A DNA stretch of 64,000 bases from Xenopus tropicalis (taxonomy: Eukaryota > Chordata > Amphibia > Anura > Pipidae): positions 21,716,482-21,780,481 of the forward strand of contig NC_030681.2 of assembly GCF_000004195.4 (NCBI RefSeq), in the 5' to 3' direction. Of the stretch, positions 10,165-22,465 are shown piece by piece (positions within the stretch are counted from its first letter, which is position 1; the number at the start of each line of letters is the position of its first letter). Both the position numbers and the translations under genes were made by a program. The notes under the pieces were generated by a model. The model had not been told where the DNA came from and made no database searches. It was given only the letters and a program-made list of their open reading frames with translations.

Positions 10165-13100
10165 TCCCAGCAGTAAATTACTAAATTTTCAAAGCATTAC
10201 AGCAGAATACGGCATACTTTACATTCCAAAGCCAAAAATCCTGGAACATTAGGTTTACCCCAGGAAACCATACATTTTTGAAAACTACACATTCTGACGA
10301 ATCCGAAATGGGTAACTATGTCTTCCAACTCCTAAGTACCAAACGGCAATGCTTTACTGAATTTAGCATTTTCTATAAAAAATTATGAAAATTCTAAAAA
10401 ATCACCTCAAATCTTCCATTTTCAAGCACCTTATCTCCCACATAACATTAGGTACGAAGAAAAAACACCCTAAATATGAAAGCCAGGGGTCCACTGAACA
10501 GTTTGATGCCCATTGTGCATAGGATCACCGATGTATCTGGAATTTAGAGACCCCAAAAGGAAGTTAGTACATACAAATTGCCCAGGAGATCTCTTTAGCT
10601 ACTGAAAATTCAACACATTTACTGCATTTTCTGTAGGGTAAAAACACAAAAAAATACATTGACCCCCCAAAATCATATATTTTTGGAAAGTACACATTCG
10701 GACGAATTCAAAATTGGTACCCATGTCTTTCTACTCCAAACTACTGAGTCGCAATTCTTTCCCAAAATTGCCAGTTTTGATGAAATACCTAAAAATCACA
10801 TCAAATCTTCCACTTTCAAGCACCTTATCTCCCACATAACATTAGGTACCAAAAGAACACACCCTAAATATGAAAGCCAAGGGTCCGCTGAACAGTTTGA
10901 TGCCCATTGTGCATAGGAACACCAATGTATCTGGCATTTAGAGACCCCATAAGGAAGTTAGTGCATACAAATTGCCCAGGAGATCTCTTTAGCTACTGAA
11001 AATTCAATACGTTTACTGCATTTTCTGTGGGGTAAAAACCCAAAAAAATACATTGACCCCCCAAAACCATATATTTTTGGAAAGTACACATTCGGGCGAA
11101 TTCAAAATTGGTACCCATGTCATTCTACTCCAAACTACAGAGTCGCAGTGCTTTCCCAAAATTGCTAGTTTTGGTGAAATACCTGAAAATCACATCAAAT
11201 CTTCCAGTTTCAAGCACCATATCTCCCACATAACATTAGGTACCAAGAAAACACACCCAAAATATGAAAGCCTAGGGTCCGCTGAACAGTTTGATGCCCA
11301 TTGTGCATAGGATCAGCACTGTATCTGGCATTTAGAGACCCCATAAGGACGTCCGTGCATAGAGATTGCCCCAGAGGTCTCTTTAGCTACTGAAAATTCA
11401 ACACGTTTACTGCATTTTCTGTGGGGTAAAAACACAAAAAAAATACATTGACCCCCCAAAACCATATATTTTTGGAAAGTACACATTCGGGCAAATTCAA
11501 AATTGGTACCCATGTCATTCTACTCCAAACTACAGAGTCGCAGTGCTTTCCCAAAATTGCTAGTTTTGGTGAAATACCTGAAAATCACATCAAATCTTCC
11601 ACTTTCAAGCACCTTATCTTCCACATAACATTAGCTACCAAGAAAACACACCCGAAATATGAAAGCCTAGGGTCCGCTGAACAGTTTGATGCCCATTGTG
11701 CATAGGATCAGCACTGTATCTGGCATTTAGAGACCCCATAAGGACGTCAGTGCATAGAGATTGCCCCAGAGGTCTCTTTAGCTACTCAAAATTCAACACG
11801 TTTACTGCATTTTCTGTGGGGTAAAAACACAAAAAAATACATTGACCCCCCAAAACCATATATTTTTGGAAAGTACACATTCGGGCGAATTCAAAATTGG
11901 TACCCATGTCTTTCTACTCCAAACTACAGAGTCGCAGTGCTTTCCCAAAATTGCTAGTTGTGGTGAAATACCTGAAAATCACATCAAATCTTCCACTTTC
12001 AAGCACCATATCTCCCACATAACATTAGGTACCAAGAAAACACACCCTAAATATGAAAGCCAAGGGTCCGCTGAACAGTTTGATGCCCATTGTGCATAGG
12101 ATCAGCACTGTATCTGGCATTTAGAGACCCCATAAGGATGTCAGTGCATAGAGATTGCCCGAGAGGTCTCTTTAGCTACTGAAAATTCAACACGTTTACT
12201 GCATTTTCTGTGGGGTAAAAACACAAAAAAATACATTGACCCCCCAAAACCATATATTTTTGGAAAGTACACATTCGGGCGAATTCAAAATTGGTACCCA
12301 TGTCTTTCTACTCCAAACTACAGAGTCGCAGTGCTTTCCCAAAATTGCTAGTTTTGGTGAAATACCTGAAAAACACATCAAATCTTCCACTTTCAAGCAC
12401 CTTATCTCCCACATAACATTAGGTACCAAGAAAACACACCCGAAATATGAAAGCCTAGGGTCCGCTGAACAGTTTGATGCCCATTGTGCATAGGATCAGC
12501 ACTGTATCTGGCATTTAGAGACCCCATAAGGACGTCAGTGCATAGAGATTGCCCCAGAGGTCTCTTTAGCTACTGAAAATTCAACACGTTTACTGCATTT
12601 TCTGTGGGGTAAAAACACAAAAAAATACATTGACCCCCTAAAACCATATATTTTTGGAAAGTACACATTCGGGCGAATTCAAAATTGGTACCCATGTCTT
12701 TCTACTCCAAACTACAGAGTCGCAGTGCTTTCCCAAAATTGCTAGTTTTGGTGAAATACCTGAAAATCACATCAAATCTTCCACTTTCAAGCACCATATC
12801 TCCCACATAACATTAGGTACCAAGAAAACACACCCTAAATATGAAAGCCAAGGGTCCGCTGAACAGTTTGATGCCCATTGTGCATAGGATCAGCACTGTA
12901 TCTGGCATTTAGAGACCCCATAAGGATGTCAGTGCATAGAGATTGCCCCAGAGGTCTCTTTAGCTACTGAAAATTCAACACGATTACTGCATTTTCTGTG
13001 GGGTAAAAACACACAAAAATACATTGACCCCCCAAAACCATATATTTTTGGAAAGTACACATTCGGGCGAATTCAAAATTGGTACCCATGTCTTTCTACT

Positions 13101-13730
13101 CCAAACTACAGAGTCGCAGTGCTTTCCCAAAATTGCTAGTTTTGGTGAAATACCTGAAAATCACATCAAATCTTCCAGTTTCAAGCACCATATCTCCCAC
13201 ATAACATTAGGTACCAAGAAAACACACCCTCAAATATGAAAGCCAAGGGTCCGCTGAACAGTTTGATGCCCATTGTGCATAGGATCAGCACTGTATCTGG
13301 CATTTAGAGACCCCATAAGGACGTCAGTGCATAGAGATTGCCCCAGAGGTCTCTTTAGCTACTGAAAATTCAACACGATTACTGCATTTTCTGTGGGGTA
13401 AAAACACACAAAAATACATTGACCCCCCAAAACCATATATTTTTGGAAAGTACACATTCGGGCGAATTCAAAATTGGTACCCATGTCTTTCTACTCCAAA
13501 CTACAGAGTCGCAGTACTTTCCCAAAATTGCTAGTTTTGGTGAAATACCTGAAAATCACATCAAATCTTCCACTTTCAAGCACCATATCTCCCACATAAC
13601 ATTAGGTACGAAGAAAACACACCCTAAATATGAAAACCAAGGGTCCGCTGAACAGTTTGATGCCCATTGTGCATAGGATCACTGATGTATCTGGCATTTA
13701 GAGACCCCAAAAGGAAGTTAGTGCATACAA
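10165..13730. repeat. Satellite subfamily A, 394-bp unit, about 9 copies
   Basis: Anchor CCATATATTTTTGGAAAGTA recurs near 10671, 11066, 11461, 11855, 12249, 12643, 13037 and 13432. A degenerate first unit has its anchor near 10267. Inner units are highly similar and the left edge is the most diverged, the pattern expected when unequal exchange homogenises the centre of an array. Each unit has an open frame of about 85 codons from a TTG codon, not an ATG. Confidence 0.95.
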
Positions 13731-16060
13731 AGTGTATACACTGCAATATAAGCTACCGGCATGTGCATTATGCGGCATAAGACCCCCTAACAGTAAGGAG
13801 ACCCTAGAAAATTATACATTTTCCGAAAGTACACAATCTGACAAAACAAAAATGGGTAAATACATCTTTCTACTGCAAACTACCAAACTACAAAGCTATG
13901 CTAAACAGAACGATTTTTTTGACATTTCTGAAAATTGTCACAAAGCTTGCATTTTACCCCATTATGTACCCCCACATTTTGTACCGTATCAACATAAAAC
14001 ATTCTAAATATGAACGCCAGGGGTCTACTGAACAGTTTGATGCCCTATATGCATAGATTTACCAAACTATGTGGGGTACAGGGGCACCCAAGTAAAAATA
14101 GTGCATATGAATTTTCACATAAGATGCTTCGGCTCATGCAGTTTTTGCACCCGGTATGTGTATTATGTGCCATACGACCACCTAACAGTAAGGAGACCCT
14201 AGAAAACCATATATTTTCTGAAAGTACACATTCTGACAAAACAAAAATGGGTAAATACATCTTTCTACTACAAACTACCAAACTACAAAGCTATGCTAAA
14301 CAGAACGGTTTTTATGACATTTCTGAAAATTGTCACAAAGCTTGCATTTTACCCCATTATTTACCCCCACATTTTGTACCGTATCAACATAAAACATTCT
14401 AAATATGAACGCCAGGGGTCTACTGAACAGTTTGATGCCCTATATGCATAGATTTACCAAACTATGTGGGGTACAGGGGCACCCAAGTAAAAATAGTGCA
14501 TATGAATTTTCACATAAGATGCTTCGGCTCATGCAGTTTTTGCACCCGGTATGTGTATTATGTGCCATACGACCACCTAACAGTAAGGAGACCCTAGAAA
14601 ACCATATATTTTCCGAAAGTACACATTCTGACAAAACAAAAATGGGTAAATACATCTTTCTACTACAAACTACCAAACTACAAAGCTATGCTAAACAGAA
14701 CGGTTTTTATGACATTTCTGAAAATTGTCACAAAGCTTGCATTTTACCCCATTATGTACCCCCACATTTTGTACCGTATCAACATAAAACATTCTAAATA
14801 TGAACGCCAGGGGTCTACTGAATAGTTTGATGCCCTATATGCATAGATTTACCAAACTATGTGGGGTACAGGGGCACCCAAGTAAAAATAGTGCATATGA
14901 ATTTTCACATAAGATGCTTCGGCTCATGCAGTTTTTGCACCCGGTATGTGTATTATGTGCCATACGACCACCTAACAGTAAGGAGACCCTAGAAAACCAT
15001 ATATTTTCCGAAAGTACACATTCTGACAAAACAAAAATGGGTAAATACATCTTTCTACTACAAACTACCAAACTACAAAGCTATGCTAAACAGAACGGTT
15101 TTTATGACATTTCTGAAAATTGTCACAAAGCTTGCATTTTACCCCATTATGTACCCCCACATTTTGTACCGTATCAACATAAAACATTCTAAATATGAAC
15201 GCCAGGGGTCTACTGAACAGTTTGATGCCCTATATGCATAGATTTACCAAACTATGTGGGGTACAGGGGCACCCAAGTAAAAATAGTGCATATGAATTTT
15301 CACATAAGATGCTTCGGCTCATGCAGTTTTTGCACCCGGTATGTGTATTATGTGCCATACGACCACCTAACAGTAAGGAGACCCTAGAAAACCATATATT
15401 TTCCGAAAGTACACATTCTGACAAAACAAAAATGGGTAAATACATCTTTCTACTACAAACTACCAAACTACAAAGCTATGCTAAACAGAACGGTTTTTAT
15501 GACATTTCTGAAAATTGTCACAAAGCTTGCATTTTACCCCATTATGTACCCCCACATTTTGTACCGTATCAACATAAAACATTCTAAATATGAACGCCAG
15601 GGGTCTACTGAACAGTTTGATGCCCTATATGCATAGATTTACCAAACTATGTGGGGTACAGGGGCACCCAAGTAAAAATAGTGCATATGAATTTTCACAT
15701 AAGATGCTTCGGCTCATGCAGTTTTTGCACCCGGTATGTGTATTATGTGCCATACGACCACCTAACAGTAAAGACACCCTAGAAACCCATATATTTTCCG
15801 AAAGTACACATTCTGACAAAACAAAAATGGGTAAATAAAACTTTCTACTGCAAACTACCAAATTACAAAGCTATGCTAAACAGAACTGTTTTTGTGACAT
15901 TTCTGAAAATCGTCACAAAGCTTGCATGTTGCCCCATTATGTACCCCACATTTAGTAACGTACCAACATAAAACACTCTAAGTATGAACGCCACTAGTCT
16001 ACTGAACAGTTTGATGCCCAATATGAATAGATTTACCAAACTATGTGGGGTACAGAGGAT
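13731..16060. repeat. Satellite subfamily B, 395-bp unit, about 6 copies
   Basis: Anchor CATATATTTTCYGAAAGTAC recurs every 395 bp (near 14207, 14602, 14997, 15392 and 15787; diverged near 13812). The unit aligns with subfamily A along most of its length (for instance TTTCTACT-CAAACTAC and CTGAACAGTTTGATGCCC), but the two are clearly diverged. Middle units are almost identical; the last unit decays after 15840. The B units carry ATG-started frames of 130 codons (14010, 14405, 14800, 15195), each filling 393 of 395 bp. Confidence 0.95.
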
Positions 16061-16490
16061 GCCAAATTGAAATACAGCAGACAAAATGTCCATGTGCAAA
16101 GACAAGTAACAAAGAACAATGTAAAAAGCAATAAAATTGATAAAGATAAAAAAAATCACTAAAATCATTTTTTTTTTTTTTGCCTAATAATATCTGCGGG
16201 CAGAATAACCGTTTGAGTATTTTGGCTAGGGCAAATAAGTTTTACAGACAAAGTCAAGCAAACAACAACTATGCATAACTGAAAATGCTATAAAATGGCT
16301 AAACATGCAGTAAAATACCCAAAAATCCACCAAAATCACAGAAAATGTAGTAGAAACACCAAAATAATACACAAAAGGTATTGCGCAGTGCGGTTAGCGA
16401 ATACACTATCCGCAATGGCAATAAAACATTTTTTTCAGGCAAGAATAAAAACGATGCGATTAGAAAAAAAAAATAATTACAAAATTACAT
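16061..16490. other. AT-rich interior of the piggyBac-like element
   Basis: Non-repetitive AT-rich sequence between the satellite and the TG-rich block, with runs of short AAAATNNC-like phrases around 16290-16370. No gene is supported. Confidence 0.5.
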
Positions 16491-16692
16491 AAGTGTGTAA
16501 GTGTGTGTGTACATGTGTGTAAAATGTGTTTTGTGTGCATGTGTGCGAGTGTGCAAGCAAGTGTGAGTTTCTCTAAGTGCTGTAAGTGATAAATGTTTGA
16601 AAACCTCCCAAAAATGCATGTGTGTGGGTGTAAGTGTGAGTATAAGTGTGTATTTGTGTAATAAATGTGTGATTGTGTGTTTGTGTGTGTAT
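16491..16692. repeat. Imperfect (TG)n-rich microsatellite
   Basis: Runs of TGTGTG broken by A, C and AAG. Frames translated from its complement are low-complexity artefacts. Confidence 0.85.
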
Positions 16693-16866
16693 TTGCCACT
16701 TACTTGGGGTCTAGAAGATCAGGATCTGCAGGAGAAACTCGATCTGGCCCAGCAGCAGTAGATCATGTGAGGGGGCGTGTCAGGAAGCAGGGGGGCCAGA
16801 GGGGGAAGCTGCGGAAGGGAGAGGAGCTGCACAGAAAGCCACGTGGATGGCAGGTATGTATCATGG

Positions 16867-17067
16867 GGCCCCTGGGCAATCGCTACCCAGGGGCCACTCG
16901 TTCCCCACCTCTGACTATTGTCTGGAGGCTGGGGAACGAGTGGGGAGCGAAGGAATGGCTTGAAAAGCCATTCCTCCGCTCCCAAAACCGGAAGTGCAGC
17001 AGGACGTAGAATCTACGTTCTGTGGCACTTTGGTCCTTTGATACACAGGACGTAGATTCTACGTCCT
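16867..17067. other. Cluster of hairpins next to the right end of the piggyBac-like element
   Basis: Consecutive stems: GGCCCCTGGG 16867-16876 with 16886-16895; CCACTCGTTCCCCA 16894-16907 with 16930-16943; a 17-bp stem with one mismatch, 16945-16961 with 16965-16981, loop GAA; then two near-palindromes of 21 bp at 17001-17021 and 17047-17067 built on GACGTAGA-TCTACGT, each followed by CTGTGGCACT. The last two act as a direct repeat and may be transposase-binding subterminal repeats; that role is inferred. Confidence 0.8.
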
Positions 17068-17086
17068 GTGGCACTAAAAAGGTTAA

Positions 17087-18200
17087 ATGAATGGTCACTT
17101 ATGCCAATGACTCCATGTTATGGAGGACTTCGTGGTGAAATTGTCAGTTTAAAACATAGGTCCACAGTGAAACCTAAAAAGTCAGCGGTTTAGGATTGTA
17201 ACCCTTTATAGTCCTTCTTCTTCAGAATTCCCATCCCATCCCATGCTGAGAGTGCACAGTGTTTCATTCCCACTGAACAGAAATGTGCGAACTACCAGGA
17301 TTAGCCTTTCCGACCGTTATCTCTCTGTTAATTCTCTGTATAACACAATACATCTGTATATAATTAAGGACTTCTAAGCTTCTTTTTATAACATGCCTTA
17401 AGAAGCGACCAGCAATCTGTCTAGAAAAAAGTTGCAGAACTTTCCAACTTAGCTTTCCAAATTAGCTTTTACAAATAGGTTGGGAATCAAAATGCACCAT
17501 AAATAATGTTTGTTTAAATTGACAATAAAGGCATGCTTAAAAAACAAATAATTGTTTACTCGATGAATTTTTCATGAGGAGACGTGACTCGAATGCTCTT
17601 TTTTATTATTAAACCTTGGAATTATTTCAGAGGACTGCATCCGTAATTCATGGAACTTATTAATGAGTCTTTTTTTATATATTGTTTTTAGAAAGAACTG
17701 CATGTCCTATTTAAGCCAACAATGCTCTTTAAACAGATTTGACTTTCCAGTTTTCCCAAGGCAATAAAGAGCTCCAGTGTTCAAATGATAGGATTCTGGG
17801 ATTTCTCGTGCCATGGGTGCATCGCTTGCTCTCACGTTCAGCAGTTGCCACCTCAGGATATATCATTAAAGGTCAAATTTGCAATTAACAAGTTTGTTGG
17901 GGGGGATAAGGATAAATAGGGAGTGGATTTAAAACTGAATTTTAATGCCTCACCATCATATGAGCTAAATGAAGTAGGATAGTAGGGAGTGGAATTTAGA
18001 TACTCAAAAAGGAAAAGTCGTGTTCACCAAAAATTTGAAATCATCAGGCCACGGTGCAGTAAGGGTTTGCCCATAAAATCCATGTACAGAGACAAAAAAT
18101 CCTCTGCACATACCTATATTAATATATAAAGGGCATTAAGAAATTGTAATGGTCATTTACAACCTATCCCACAATATTCAATTGAGTTGGGGAGTCAAGT
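17087..18200. other. Unassigned low-copy stretch
   Basis: No gene supported. A short motif near 18093 (AAAAAATCCTCTGCAC) matches, inverted, the insert inside the TA element at 8936-9288, so a decayed repeat fragment probably lies at about 18060-18130. Confidence 0.5.
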
Positions 18201-18790
18201 TACTCCACACCCGTCAAAGAAAACCCATTATGTACAGATGTTGCTGTTATGGACTGTAATGTAGAAGAACCCGTAACTGCCAGGAGTAACCTCTTAAGTG
18301 AAGCAGAAGAGCCCTGCCAACCCCGGTATTCACCGATGCCCTTTTGGGGTTCCGGACTTTCTGCAGCAGAATTGACAGGGATCCTACTCACAGGCAAGGT
18401 TATTTCCAGAAATGTGATACAGAAGAGATTAGGCAAAGGCAAAGTTGAAGTCAGGCAAAGGTCGGTGGCAGACAGCAAAGATTTGTAAGTCAAAAATCAG
18501 GCAAGGAGTCAAAACCAGTATATTATTTTAAAATAAAGCTTAGCTAAGAACCAGGTACACAGAACCAGCTTGGGCAATCAAAACAAACCAAGTAGCGCCT
18601 TTTAACTTTGAAGTGACGTCAGTGCGTCCACCAACACCATAACGCCAGGCGTTATTGTGCATGCGCCTATGGGCAGTTCGTGCTGGAACGTGCCCAAGAT
18701 GGACACGCAGGGGAGCGTGCCTACATGGAGGAGCCCAGGGACCGGTGCACATAGAGGTAGGTCACGCGGAGCGCCTTACAATTGCTTTGT
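18201..18790. other. GC-richer block of unknown origin, LTR-like in composition
   Basis: It contains repeated AGGCAAAGG/AGGCAAGG phrases (18430-18510), a perfect CRE-type octamer TGACGTCA (18614-18621) and the small palindrome AACGCCAGGCGTT (18641-18653). These suggest a transposon promoter or LTR fragment, but no TG...CA ends or target duplication were found. Open frames here have no family signature. Confidence 0.3.
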
Positions 18791-19797
18791 GCACAGAGGA
18801 AAGGCTTTCCTCAAAACTGTTGCCCCTAAGTAGTAAGAACAGATTTGTCACAGATATCACCGTATGTTGTACAGCCTGCTTTAACTGGAATAAGGGTTCA
18901 TAGACCATCCTTGAAAAAACTGCCTCAGGCCATTATTCCTCCTTCACCATTGGCATTAGGCATTCAGGCATGTAACATTCTGCTGGAATTTGCCAAACCC
19001 AGAATATTCAGTTGGACTGACAGATAGTGAGAAGCCATTACTCCAGAGGGTGCGTTTCCACTGCTTCAGGATCCAATGGCGGTGACCTTTTCATCACTCC
19101 ATTGTGCATGGTGATATTGTGTGTGGCTGCTCATCCATACAAAACCCACACTCCTGGCACAGCAGTCTGGAATTTGGCAGCAGTATTTTTTAAATCAAGT
19201 GTTCAAATACTCTTTAATAATAATGTATCCAGACACAAATAGATTAGTAGCATAATTCTGTATTTTGATATATATATATATAATGCGAATTCCGATAAAG
19301 TATTCAATCCCCTTTATTTCCGTTTTAAAACACTGAAAAATCCACAAGAAAATGTGACCACTTTGTGATTTCTTCATGCACTAATAATAGTTTTAGTCTT
19401 CACTTCAAAGTTTCTTTGCGAATGAAAAAAAAAATAGTTATTTTTACATTAATTGTATTTGTGTATAATGGCATAACATATGGTGTGGATAAGCTTCTGC
19501 AAGTTCAAAATTAAAGATGTAGTTGCCATAACATCAAATTTAGCTCTGGCAGCTACACGATAGCACTTCTGTGTTGTTTCGTTCCATATTAACCAATATT
19601 ATATTTCACTCTATGCCTCCTAAGTATCAAAACAAAAATAATATATTCAGCTTCCAAGAGCTGAGACCCCTGTTGATTTTTATGCTGTTTGTACCAGGGA
19701 TGAACCAAACCCATAGTCCTTTGAATACCAAAATACTCAAAAAAGGAGTCTGGGACAAGAAAAGCCAGATTCACTGGGGGTTCCAATATGTTAAGAA
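18791..19797. other. Unassigned AT-rich stretch
   Basis: A short (TA)n run sits at about 19269-19281. Nothing else recognisable. Confidence 0.5.
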
Positions 19798-20151
19798 TAG
19801 TGATGAGCGAATCTGTCCCATTTGATTTGCCAAAAAATTTGTGAAACAACAAGAAAATTAGCGAAATGCCGAAAAATCTGCGAAACGCGCTTGTTGAGCA
19901 ACTTTTTTTGTCACCCGCATCTTTTTTTTGTCGCCTGCATCTTTTTTGGGGTCACATGCACCTTTCTTTTGCTGCGCCTGCGCCCATTTAGCCGCGACCA
20001 CACCCGATTTGACTTGACCGCATCAAATTTGATGCGACCGCTACCTTTTTTGATGACGAATTTTTGAAGAAGAAGCAAAACAATGCTCCAGTAGCGAAAT
20101 GCAGAAATCCGCTGTGAATCCATGGCTGCTGAAAAAATTCGCTCATCACTA
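19798..20151 (+). mobile_element. TAGTGATG hAT-type MITE, TSD gttaagaa
   Basis: Inverted ends TAGTGATGAGCG and CGCTCATCACTA with a perfect 8-bp duplication GTTAAGAA at 19790-19797 and 20152-20159. The left end shows the GAATCTGTCCCATTTG signature and the right end the CCATGGCTGCTG signature of the family. Internal T-rich 'GTCGCCTGCATCTTTTTT' phrases repeat two or three times. Confidence 0.92.
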
Positions 20152-20159
20152 GTTAAGAA

Positions 20160-20461
20160 ACCACCACCCCCTAACCTGTGCCACCATCTTATTTGCCTTT
20201 TCTAGTTGTCCCTCCTGTGCAGTAGAGTAGATATCTTTGGACTTTACTTAGACTGTGAGTCTAAATCTATCCCAGGGAGACCTGGGAAATTACATTATGT
20301 TTTGGGCTTCTGTACCAGCTCATAGCATACAGAGGCCTTTAGCAGGGAAGATCTGTGCCCCCAATGATGCCCTAGTAGCCCCCCATCTTCTTTTCTGCTG
20401 ATTCCCTGCGCATACTCTGCGTGAGCTTAGGGACTGACTCCCAATATACTGTATATATGGA
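20160..20461. other. Unassigned stretch
   Basis: No feature recognised. Confidence 0.5.
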
Positions 20462-20830
20462 ATATAAATGTCACAATATAAGGCTGATTAGTAATTACTA
20501 CATGGCAGCTCAGAAACCAGTGCAATTAGCATCAGCATTTATTAATCAGCCCTGTAGAATCAGCTTATATTACAGGCCAACCTCATTTTTTGCTTAATAA
20601 TTTGCAACAACCCATAAGCTCAGCTTCTCAACAGCTGCTCAGAGCCCACTGAGCATGTGCGTGCCACTGACACTTTCCAAGATGGGAAGCTCCTGTGCCA
20701 GTTTTGTAGGCCTGGATCATTACTGCTATTAATAACATGCTGAAAGTTTAGACTGGTGCATTAAGTACAGTAAATACAGTAAATATGGCATTTTAGTCAC
20801 TTTCATTTTTAGGGTTTACTTCTACTTTAA
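20462..20830 (-). mobile_element. TTAA-ended MITE-like repeat, also at 60517-61012 inverted
   Basis: Segments GCTGATTAGTAATTACTA, CAACAGCTGCTCAGAGC and GTAAATATGGCATTTTAG are found in inverted order and orientation at 60517-61012. It ends GTTTACTTCTACTTTAA, which read inward is TTAAAGTAGAAGTAAAC and resembles the TTAAAG ends of the T2/Kolobok group. The other end is not clear. Confidence 0.55.
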
Positions 20831-21002
20831 AAATAAACATACAAGTTTGATTAAGGCAAACTTGATTATAAATGACTATTCAATATAACTTCATAAAAAC
20901 ATTTCAGTTGTAATTAAGTTATTTTTAAATAGAATTGTCATGGAAAGCAACCACTGTTTGGCAATTTGCTATTCTCTACACTGCTGGTGCTGATTACATG
21001 TA

Positions 21003-21667
21003 CAGGTATCAGACCCCTTATCCGGAAACCCATTATCCAGAAAGTTCCGAATTACGGAAAGGCCATCTCCCATAGACTCCATTGTAATCAAATAATTCAC
21101 ATTTTTAAAAATGATTTCATTTTTCTCTCTAATAATAAAACAGCAGCTTGTACTTGATCCCAACTAAGAAATAATTACCCCTTATTGGGGGCAGAACAGC
21201 CCTATTGGGTTTATTTAATGGTTAAATGATTCCCTTTTCTCTGTAATAATAAAACAGTACCTGTACTTGATCCCAACTAAGATATAATTACCCCTTATTG
21301 GGGGCAGAACAGCCCTATTGGGTTTATTTCATGGTTAAATGATTCCCTTTTCTCTGTAATAATAAAACAGTACCTGTACTTGATCCCAACTAAGATATAA
21401 TTACCCCTTATTGGGGGCAGAACAGCCCTATTGGGTTTATTTCATGGTTAAATGATTCCCTTTTCTCTGTAATAATAAAACAGTACCTGTACTTGATCCC
21501 AACTAAGATATAATTAATCCTCATTGGGCCTAAACAGTCCTGTTGGGTTAATTACTGTTTAAATAATTTTATTAGCAGGCTTTAGGTAGGAGATCCAAAT
21601 TACGGAAAGAACCCTTATCCGGAAAACCCCAGGTGCCGAGCATTCTGGATAACAGGTCCCATACCTG
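21003..21667 (+). mobile_element. TA-flanked MITE with about four 113-bp units
   Basis: Ends CAGGTATCAGACCCCTTATC and GGTCCCATACCTG are inverted and lie between TA dinucleotides. The left arm, about four tandem units, a variant last unit (AATTAATCCTCATTGGGCC) and the right arm are in the same order as in the other copies. Confidence 0.9.
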
Positions 21668-21669
21668 TA

Positions 21670-22007
21670 CCATTGAAACAATGTAGCAGTAGTCATTTCT
21701 CCTACAGTTTAGTCTCCAATTCCCACAATACTGTAGATATATTTTATAATTCTATTTCTTTACAGGTCTGTTAATCACAAAACAGGAAAACGTTCAATTA
21801 ATAGGGCTTGTGTTGAACATATGTATTGCCTACTGTTTTAATTAGAAAATATCTATGGGTTTTGTTAGTTTGTGCTGTACACTGGCAACAGGAAACAGGA
21901 AGTGCCATTTAACTATGCTGGTTCTCCAGAGCCATTGTAGGAGGAAGAGAAAGCAGTAAAACAAAGTACCCATAATAATCCCTGTAGAATAAAGCACTCC
22001 TTATCTG
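21670..22007. other. Unassigned stretch
   Basis: No feature recognised. Confidence 0.5.
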
Positions 22008-22011
22008 TTAA

Positions 22012-22461
22012 GGTGGCCATACACGGACCGATTTTTTACTTACAAACGACCGATTCCCGAACGATCCGATGCTATCGTTAAGTTATCGTATAGTTGGTGG
22101 TGTACGAACGATCGTCGGCCCACTAAACGAGCCGACATTATCGTCCCCAAAATCGATCGGCCAGGTTTAAAAATTTTGGTCGTTTAACGATAAAATCTGC
22201 CAGTTGGTGTGAGTGTCAGACATTTGTCTTTCAACGATTGTTCTCTGCGCATGTCACGATTGCCAGCAGCAGAAGTCAACGACATCGATCGTACGTAGAT
22301 GTACGATCGTAGGTATTTTACGATAATGATGCGACAAAATCTTTCCCGAATTATCGTTGCCCGTGGATGGCATATCGTATGGGAACTCGATCGCCATACG
22401 ATCGTTTGTCGATATAATCGTTCATCGCACAACGAGCGAAATCGCCTCGTGTATGGCCACC
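22012..22461. mobile_element. TTAA-flanked MITE (GGTGGCCATACACG ends)
   Basis: A perfect 14-bp inverted end, GGTGGCCATACACG and CGTGTATGGCCACC, lies directly inside TTAA on both sides (22008-22011 and 22462-22465). TTAA flanks fit piggyBac or Kolobok. The interior is unusually rich in CGATCG-like words. Open frames inside it on both strands are not genes. Confidence 0.9.
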
Positions 22462-22465
22462 TTAA

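Larger units (their letters stand above)
9772..17082. mobile_element. 7.3-kb piggyBac-like non-autonomous element carrying satellite DNA
   Basis: TTAA lies on both sides (9768-9771 and 17083-17086). The left end after TTAA is CCCTTTAAGTGCCA; the right end, read inward, is CCTTTTTAGTGCCA, matching at 12 of 14 positions. TTAA duplication with ends of the form CCYTTT..TGCCA is typical of piggyBac. A second AGTGCCA sits inside each end (9813-9819 on the left, inverted at 17023-17029 on the right), as subterminal repeats. The interior holds about 6 kb of 394/395-bp satellite, a TG-rich segment and a hairpin cluster. No transposase frame is present, so mobility would need one supplied in trans. That the satellite moved inside the element rather than expanded after insertion is not shown by the sequence. 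Confidence 0.75.

Noticed and set aside
10659..13676. Series of 85-codon frames
   Set aside because: They begin at TTG, not ATG, and exist because the satellite unit is repeated. Noted under findings only as a question of shared register.
18614..18621. Perfect TGACGTCA as evidence for a host promoter
   Set aside because: A single octamer without a first exon, CpG island or TATA context is not enough; it may belong to a transposon fragment.
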